Assembly: GCA_001311805.1 (NCBI GenBank) | Contig: BBCA01000048.1 | Span: 1-22,401, forward strand | Direction: 5' to 3' | Length of the DNA: 22,401 nt | Origin: Lentibacillus juripiscarius JCM 12147 | Lineage (GTDB): Bacteria > Bacillota > Bacilli > Bacillales_D > Amphibacillaceae | Shown here: piece by piece, positions 16,936-22,401 of the stretch | Position numbering within the stretch: position 1 is the first letter of the stretch | Layout of the letters: every line of letters begins with the position of its first letter | Notes under the pieces: generated by a model | The model's database searches: none | What the model was told of the DNA's origin: nothing | The model's input: the letters and a program-made list of their open reading frames with translations, nothing else | Position numbers and translations under genes: made by a program

Positions 16936-17085
16936 AGAAGACATCACATAAAATAAAAGAGACCGCTAGTGTAGATACACTAACGGTCATGTACAACAGC
17001 CCTTCAAGGGGGCGGCTCACATTGTAGAGTGAAAAGATTAACCACCCTTTATGCTTACCAGGCTTGCAGGGTGGTTATTTCTTTT
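16936..17085 (+). ncRNA. Putative type I antitoxin antisense RNA
   Basis: There is no open frame of note, but three hairpins in series: GACCG...CGGTC (16961-16988), GCCCTTCAAGGGGGC (16999-17013), and the terminator AACCACCCT (17040-17048) with AGGGTGGTT (17068-17076) followed by T-rich sequence. The transcript would be complementary to the 3' end of the toxin message on the other strand, as in the txpA/RatA and bsrG/SR4 pairs of B. subtilis. The start is inferred from the promoter, the end from the terminator. Confidence 0.6.
17040..17076. terminator. Shared terminator of toxin mRNA and antisense RNA
   Basis: A perfect 9-bp stem (17040-17048 with 17068-17076) has a 19-base loop and T-rich flanks on both strands (ATTTCTTTT on the + side, AATCTTTTC on the - side). 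The toxin stop codon (17075-17077) lies in the stem. Confidence 0.75.
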
Positions 17086-17152
17086 GAGACAGCATTGCAA
17101 CGACAAGTGTTGCGAATGAAATCATTAAGATTAACGATTCAAAAACTGTCAC
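17075..17152 (-). CDS. Holin-like type I toxin (25 aa)
   Basis: Reads MTVFESLILMISFATLVVAM then LSQKK from GTG at 17152, with AAGGGGGTG at ideal spacing; an in-frame ATG at 17156-17158 is too close to that site. A single membrane helix, Phe/Ser/Thr at its N-side and a short Lys-rich tail are the hallmarks of the putative holin-like toxin family (M-T-x-(F/Y)-E-(A/S)-L-x-L-M-I-x-F-A-T-L-V-V). Such peptides insert in the membrane and stop growth when the antisense RNA is lost. Together with the RNA on the opposite strand it forms a type I toxin-antitoxin pair. Such pairs often stabilise plasmids, prophages and conjugative elements, fitting the neighbours. Missing from ordinary ORF calling because of length. 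Confidence 0.8.
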   Translation of the reverse strand: MTVFESLILMISFATLVVAMLSQKK

Positions 17153-17158
17153 AGGCAT

Positions 17159-17471
17159 CACCCCCTTTCTCTAAAGGAAGGTGCGAAAAAAGGAGTGAGC
17201 CACCACCCATGAAAGCCTTATTGTACAAGTTCTATTGTAACAAAAATCAATCTTTTCTAACAGAACATATTTTCCTATTCCTGGAGAAAATATCAATGTT
17301 ATGTCCCATCTCCGCCTTGGTGTCACTACTACTGCAGACTAATCCTCTTCTTTATAATTATTTCTCCAAAAGCCTTATCCAGTCCCAGATCCACCGCCAT
17401 TTTGTATGAGGTGTGAGTAACTCATCCAATAAGTTCTCCATGTCACCCTCCCTTTAGACCCGGTAAATCGA
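17159..17471. other. Toxin upstream region, no gene
   Basis: Holds the toxin ribosome site (17161-17170) and, on the minus strand, a possible -10 TACAAT at 17220-17225. No protein-like frame survives on either strand. The rest separates the TA pair from the conjugation-type operon. Confidence 0.4.
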
Positions 17472-18167
17472 TTATGCTTCCTTAATAAATTCACCTTGTT
17501 CGTCCAGTAAGTAAAACACGTTTGAGAATCCTTGTCACCTGCCATTAAATCCTTATCGGTTGTTATACGTAATTTCATATCTTTTGCATACGTCTTCAAC
17601 GGCCCGATATGCTTCATTGATTCAGTGATGGCAATCATACGTTCATTAAATGAACTGCCTTTCCACTTTAAATGCAATATAAGTCTTTGATATCTCCACG
17701 GCACACGTAAACATAAAATGGTTTTCCCTTCCATTCAATAGCAGCGATAAACGGTTGTGGTGCCGGGATAATCACCGCTCCAGGGAAAAATTGATATAGT
17801 TCAAAAAACATGAGACGTTTTAGCACGTCTTTTGTTTGATATTTCACCCAATAATTCGCTTCATAAGGAACGTCTGTGACTATAGCGCCCGTCTGCCCCA
17901 GTGTGTAGATGGGAATAATCTGCTTGTTCACATGCATTTCGTGACGGACAATCTTTTGCTCTTTTACCATGCGTTTCTGTCGTTTTTTGGGGAGCCGGAA
18001 TAAACGGGCGAGCTGTTTTCCCCTGATTATGCCGACCTTCGCTAATGCATCCAGTGCAGCACATTCTTTCGGTGATTCGCCGTTGATATAGTTGATGGTT
18101 TTCAGATTGGACGCAGCCGCTGCCAGTGCAAGGTCCATGGCTGTTCAATTGAAAACGGGCTTGACAT
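17472..18167 (-). CDS. Winged-helix, replication-relaxation-like protein, several frameshifts
   Basis: The reconstructed protein has about 232 residues. ATG at 18167 (MSSPFSIEQ) follows AGAGGGGGA. After a shift near 18140 it continues MDLALAAAASNLKTINYING. A helix-turn-helix follows (LDALAKVGIIRGKQLARLFR), then PIYTLGQTGAIV. A hydrophobic, aromatic region includes FFELYQFFPGAVIIPAP and GKPFYVYVCRGDIKDL. After a second shift near 17690 comes FNERMIAITESMKHIGPLKT, and after a third near 17525 it ends VFYLLDEQGEFIKEA. The layout (DNA-binding wing plus an endonuclease-like alpha/beta part) resembles the replication-relaxation family found on conjugative plasmids and ICEs of Firmicutes. That assignment is tentative. 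The S1-domain gene ends 16 bases upstream, so they form an operon. Confidence 0.5.
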
Positions 18168-18182
18168 GTTCTATTCCCCCTC

Positions 18183-19025
18183 TTATAAGACACGGGTGAT
18201 ACGCGTACGGATTTGTTCCTTTTCCGTATTAATATTATCAACGCGCACCAGCACCTGGTCATCCTTCTGGACATTTTGAAACTTCAAATGACTGGACAAG
18301 GAATCAACCCCCGGCTCCAGACGGACAAAACGCCGTATTCACGTACACCGGAAACAGTTCCAACATACTCCCCATTTTCTGGTAGCGTGTGACGCAATCC
18401 GGCCACGGGTTCTGCAACAAAGCCTTGGCGCTGACTTCTACGTGCTGTTGTTCTTCGTCGATGGCCATAACTTTGACTTTAATGGCCTGACCTTCTTGAA
18501 ATTCTTCATCTAAATTATCAATCCACCCATAACGGATTTCATCAATCGGGATGACGACATGGATCCCGCCGATATCTGCTAATAAATACCCTTCATCTAC
18601 ATGGCGAATGACAGCCGGTGTGATATCGCCTACTTGTAGTTTGCGCAGGGTAATAGCCGCCAACTTTTCACGCGCTTGTGTGCGTGATGCTGTAAACAGT
18701 TCATTTTCCTGATCGTAATTCAATACCATAAAAGCGATGTTTTGTCCCGTCATGGAACGTAATTGGCGCAAATTTTGCGCGCCCGTATACTCCAATGGAA
18801 TCAACCCGCGAATGGCTCCTACCCTTACGACTGCACATGGGTGCTTCTCTTCTCCCGGTTGTCCAATTTTTTCAATACCGGCAATGGGTGCATACAAGAT
18901 TTTGCTGTTCTGATATGCCGCGTAGATCTCTTTCCAATTTTCCATCGTGTGGTCCTGTTCCTGGTCCACCATTTAGATGGGTCAAATCCTTCAATCATCA
19001 CGTTTTCGTTCAATTCTTCAGCCAT
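18183..19025 (-). CDS. Two-S1-domain RNA-binding protein, three frameshifts
   Basis: ATG at 19025 (MAEELNENVMIEGFDPSKW) follows AAAAGGAGCG. The frame shifts at the CC run 18969-18970, the C4 run 18370-18373 and the A4 run 18327-18330, each explained by loss of one base. Repair gives 281 residues. The first S1 domain is LQVGDITPAVIRHVDEGYLL ... VKVKVMAIDEEQQHVEVSAK (about residues 130-200). The second begins EYVGTVSGVREYGVFVRLEP and ends QVLVRVDNINTEKEQIRTRI. The N-terminal third (CAVVRVGAIRGLIPLEYTG) may be a degenerate third copy. S1 domains bind RNA or single-stranded DNA. Its place between the coupling ATPase and the winged-helix gene suggests a role in transfer or its control; the exact role is unknown. 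Confidence 0.7.
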
Positions 19026-19076
19026 TTTGAATCGCTCCTTTTCCAATTGTTTTAAATGAAACTACATTTGGCTTTA

Positions 19077-19408
19077 TTACCAGCTGCTTTGATACCTCGT
19101 TAATAATTGCTCGATAATATCTATTGCTGTTTGGAGTGCCTGTTCCCTTGTTTCAAAAAAGCATGTGGCCAGGTTACCCCTGCTTCTGCCAACTGATTAT
19201 GACCGGCACTTGTGAACGATCGTAAAATTTCGGGGAGATAGACCCAATGCTGATTACTCGGCTCAATCGTGCAAGTGAAATAGTACTGTTCTCCCGGCAC
19301 GTTATACAATGCTATGGTTGCGGCCCTCACCCCCTTAAAGCGAAAATGATATGTTTCTTCCTGATACAACAGGCTTCCTTCTGCATGTTGATAAGGATAA
19401 GCATCCAT
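19077..19408 (-). CDS. Hypothetical protein of the conjugation operon, one frameshift
   Basis: The reconstructed protein has 110 residues and starts MDAYPYQHAEGSLLYQEETY with AAAGGAGC upstream. One base missing in the A6 run at 19155-19160 hides the true end, which reads FFETREQALQTAIDIIEQLL then TRYQSSW. It looks beta-rich with a C-terminal helix and has no membrane segment. I do not recognise the family. It lies between the coupling ATPase and the S1 protein, all on the minus strand, so it is probably co-transcribed. Confidence 0.55.
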
Positions 19409-19523
19409 GTAGCTCTGCTCCTTTCTTTTTTAATTGCATATAAAAACACCCTTTTAATTTCAAAAGCGCGTTAATCCCAAAAGCCATCATTCGCCGGTTG
19501 CCCTTTGGACTGGGCAGGTGTGG

Positions 19524-21640
19524 CTAATATATTTGTTGTTTTTCCTCATCTTCTAGTAGTGAAAGTTCAGCTGTTTCCACCGTTCCTTGGTGGTGCTGTA
19601 GCTCCTCCTGCTGTTCTTTTAGATTGACAGGTTCATTATTTTCCTCTGGAGTCTTTTGCGACTCTTCGTTTGAAACATCTTTTATTTGTTGAGACAGCAC
19701 TTGGTTTTGTGTTTCTGCTGGTTCCGGTAAAGTGTGAATTGGTTCTGTTTGTTGCTGTTTTGCGTTTGAAAGACGTTTTAACTGCTTTTTCAGTCCAGTC
19801 CCAGCTTTTGATCCAGCCTGATATACTGCTCTTTGTAACTTAGCTTTCGCACTATGATCTTCCCACTCCCGTTTTTCCTTCCAATCCGATGGCACGAGAT
19901 CGCCTCTTGCCAGGGCAGGTTTCTGCATAGCCGCTTCATACATAACTTTATGGATAAAACTGTATTTTGGTAAGTTGTCCATAATATCGGTTGGATCAAA
20001 ACGGTATTCTTCCGATTCTGTATCTCGATAAGAGTCCGGGAAGACCGTAGGCATTATCACGCGATGTTTATATGTTGATTGACGCATCATGATTTTATCT
20101 TTACCAAATTCATCGGCAAATTCCTGCGCATCCTGAAAGCCGACACCATTAAAACATAATTTATTCCGGCAGTTCGTCATAATCGCTTGTTTCATGGCTT
20201 TCGGGCTGATGTCGCCTGCTTCCACTTCCAATTGTCCCAGTGACTGGGAGGCAAGAATGCCTGAAACCTTATAGGATGCTGCAAGCGACAGAAAAATCTC
20301 CACTTGCGGATTAATATAGCGTTTATACTCATCAATGAACATGAAATGCGGACTGCGGGTGTCTTCCGTTCCCGGACGGCGGAATGTGCCATTTTGTAAG
20401 TGCATGATCAAAATTGTCCAAAAGCATCCCCTGCTTTTTTGAGCGTACCCAGTGCTGTGTTGACGATGAGCACGCCATCATTGGCAAAATGTTCATCAAC
20501 ATCCACATCACTCTTACCGGTCATGATATTTTTTAACAGCTCGTTACTCGTGATGTTTTCCAATTGCGCTCGTAAGCCAATGACAAACTGCTTATATTTT
20601 TCTGCCATACTGCCCAACAGTTCATTTTCAATGGAGTGAACCAAATCGGTTTCCCCTTTTTGCATACGCAATTCATTGGTCCGCTGCTCCAATAATGTTA
20701 AATCCCGTAATGTTTCTAGTACTTCCATTAAATCGGTATTGTCCCCTTTCAATTCTTTAAGCAAACGGGTTACATTACGTGCGGCCAGCTCCTGGACGTT
20801 GGCAAAGAAAGCGTCCTGTTTGCCGAACAGCCCCCGTAATACAATAACCGTTCCTTCCACCACATCCTCCACATTTCCTTCCATGGGATTGAACTTTTGT
20901 GTGTGAGGACTGGTGGGATCAATGTAAATATAGGGGATATCCATTTCATCACAGAATTCCTTCACCTTCTCTGCAAACTCGCCTTTCGGTTCCACAACCG
21001 ATAAGCCAAGTCTTTTCCCTTGTTTCTTTTGCAGTAACAATTGGTAAATCATCGGCTCCAGGACAGAGGCCGTTTTACCAGAACGTGTTGCTCCGACGAC
21101 CAACATATGCGTGAACATATCTTTGCCCTTCCATACGATTGGCAGATTATCTTGTTCAACAGAATGTCCCAGCACGGTAACCAGTTCATTACTGTTTTTG
21201 CTTTTGGACTCCTTATAGTCTTTTTTATAGGTTTTATAGCCTTCTTCAGGATTTTCCGTAATGCGCTGATTGCCACGCTTTTGCCGATAAGCCTTTTCTG
21301 CTCGCATATACATAATATTGGCATATACACCTGCCAACCCGAAGAAAATCATAGCCATCCTCATCATAAATGTTTTAGAAACCATCTGCTCCCATTGCCA
21401 ATATTGATAAGCCATACTTCCTAAAGCCATGACAACCCATAATGTCATGGCAAATATCAGTAAACGGCTTGCTTTTGGATTGTGCACCTTTTTCCACCAC
21501 TTGAAAACGTAGAAGAGAATCATCAGGATGCATCCCATTCCTAATGTGAACAACGGATCAGGTATGAACTTGGCCTGAAACATCAATATCATACCGGTTA
21601 TTGTCATGCTAAACACCAGTACGGAATAGAGCATGAGCAT
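19524..21640 (-). CDS. VirD4/TraG-type coupling ATPase (T4SS), one frameshift
   Basis: A hexameric inner-membrane ATPase that brings the DNA-relaxase complex to a type IV secretion channel. ATG at 21640 follows GAGGTGG. About four membrane helices lie in residues 3-110. Walker A is GATRSGKT (183-190). A conserved RecA-like core follows (YIDPTSPHTQKFNPMEG; VLIVNTALGTL). Walker B is HFMFIDEYKRY (about 432-442), with the typical ILASQSLGQLE after it. One T is missing in the run at 20410-20413, splitting the gene at DAFGQFLIMHL; repair gives 705 residues. The last 110 residues are a Gln/Glu-rich disordered tail, probably for partner binding. No relaxase or other T4SS gene is visible in this window, so the transfer region is incomplete here. 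Confidence 0.85.
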
Positions 21641-21663
21641 CGTACCACCTCTTTCATTGTCAT

Positions 21664-21707
21664 ATAAAAAAACGCCTGGCGGAAAGGCTGCTTTCCACCA
21701 AAGCGTT
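21664..21707 (-). terminator. Terminator of bioY
   Basis: AACGC (21671-21675) pairs with GCGTT (21703-21707), and TGGCGGAAAG with CTTTCCACCA inside it, around GCTG. On the minus strand the stem runs into seven T's. It separates bioY from the coupling ATPase gene. Confidence 0.85.
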
Positions 21708-21745
21708 CGTTGCTCAGCTATTTTGAGTTGTGAAGCTTTCAGTTT

Positions 21746-22320
21746 TTATGCTGCTACATTATTTGTCGTTCTAGAGTTTATTAGATTAGCTTGAATTAAC
21801 CTTTTTCTGACAGTAATTCCGATCCAACTAGCTAAATATGCTTTGATGATTCCAACTACAATAAACGGATAAACGCCTGCGGCTAGGGCTTGATTCCAAG
21901 ACATATCCAATACTATTTTTAACTGAACCGCTCCAAAAATAAGCGTAATAATCATTCCAACAGTGTTGGCTACCATTGCCATCGTTATATTATACTTTGT
22001 TTTTCTAAAATAAAACCTGTTACAAACGCTGTAACAATAAAGCCGAATATGTAACCACCTGTTGGACCAACTAATACCTGTGCTCCCCCTTTAAACCCAG
22101 CAAACACCGGTAAACCTACCGCTCCTAATAAGGCATAACAAATCATTGCAATCGCACCGTATCTGCTACCAATAATTGTTGCCGTTAACCCCACTGCTAA
22201 TGTTTGTCCACTTATCGGGACAATTGGCAATGGAACCTCAATTTGTGCCAATACCGCTGTTACCGCTGCAAAAATGCCACATAAAATGATTGCTCTTAAT
22301 TTTGACTTGCTCCTAGACAA
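21746..22320 (-). CDS. bioY: Biotin transporter substrate-binding subunit BioY, one frameshift
   Basis: The S-component of an ECF transporter that brings biotin into the cell. Key segments are VLAQIEVPLPIVPISGQTLA, YALLGAVGLPVFAGFKGG and LVGPTGGYIFGFI, all highly characteristic; about six membrane helices. One base is missing in the T5 run at 22000-22004, between VTGFILE and MAMVANTVGMIITLIFGAVQ; repair gives about 191 residues, normal for BioY. TTG at 22320 is the likely start: the G-rich ribosome site AGGGGGGGAT lies inside the longer ATG frame that opens at 22350. The BirA-type operator upstream supports biotin control. No ecfA/ecfT genes are adjacent. Chromosomal housekeeping gene at the edge of the conjugative block. 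Confidence 0.92.
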
Positions 22321-22358
22321 AAGACAATCCCCCCCTATATTTTTATTCACGCGAATGA

Positions 22359-22388
22359 TTGTAAACCTAGTAAAAATTAAGTTTACAT
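22359..22388 (-). promoter_or_regulatory. BirA-type biotin operator over the bioY promoter
   Basis: TTGTAAAC (22359-22366) and GTTTACAT (22381-22388) form an inverted repeat with 14 bases between the arms, like the BirA (BirA-biotinyl-AMP) operator (TTGTAAACC ... GGTTTACAA); the spacer is slightly shorter than the form I remember. On the minus strand a TACAAT -10 box falls inside the left arm, so binding would block transcription. A second pair, TAAACCTA (22362-22369) and TAGGTTTA (22393-22400), overlaps it. Confidence 0.7.
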
Positions 22389-22401
22389 TTAATAGGTTTA
22401 G

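Noticed and set aside
17029..17409. 126-codon + strand frame
   Set aside because: It is antisense to the holin-like toxin and its upstream region, and has no ribosome site or protein-like features.
18763..19059. Plus-strand frames opposite the S1-domain gene
   Set aside because: Shadows of the S1-domain coding sequence, which has domain support on the minus strand.

Overview
The window looks like chromosome or large-contig DNA of a low-GC Gram-positive of the family Bacillaceae (Virgibacillus, Oceanobacillus or Lentibacillus type; inferred). The signs are strong AGGAGG-type ribosome binding sites, GTG and TTG starts, a FapR-like operator at fabH, a DUF3231 gene, an FbpB-like peptide gene and Firmicutes-type conjugation genes. 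A property of the whole window shapes its annotation: nearly every gene is broken by one or more single-nucleotide shifts, mostly the loss of one base in an A/T or G/C run. Conserved protein sequence continues in the next frame each time. I give reconstructed gene spans and treat most breaks as probable sequencing or assembly errors rather than real gene decay.

Layout: (1) 1-2.3 kb, + strand: the end of an unknown gene, a DoxX-like membrane protein, and fabH behind a FapR-like operator; both complete genes have good terminators. (2) 2.5-3.9 kb, - strand: an exported thermonuclease with an Excalibur tail, then a decayed IS3-family transposase. (3) 4.0-9.0 kb: a pentose/pentitol locus. An FGGY (AraB-type) kinase diverges from a TarJ-like dehydrogenase, an RbtT-family polyol permease and a DeoR-type regulator. 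The likely route is uptake by the permease, then phosphorylation and oxidation to a pentulose phosphate. (4) 9.5-12.8 kb, - strand: a recombination/replication module with a RecT/Bet-type annealing protein, a four-Cys zinc-finger primase-like protein, SSB and a Cas4/RecB-like nuclease. (5) 13.5-17.2 kb: genes not typical of transfer. These are a DUF3231 protein coupled to a small membrane protein, a cupin, an FbpB-like peptide and a small type I toxin-antitoxin pair (holin-like toxin and antisense RNA). (6) 17.4-21.6 kb, - strand: conjugation-type genes, namely a winged-helix (replication-relaxation-like) protein, a two-S1-domain protein, a small hypothetical and a VirD4/TraG-type coupling ATPase. 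(7) 21.7-22.4 kb, - strand: bioY with a BirA-type operator.

Blocks 4 and 6 are visibly GC-richer than their surroundings and together look like parts of one integrative conjugative element or plasmid. No relaxase, integrase, replication initiator or attachment site is visible, so the element is partial here, or the contig joins separate pieces.
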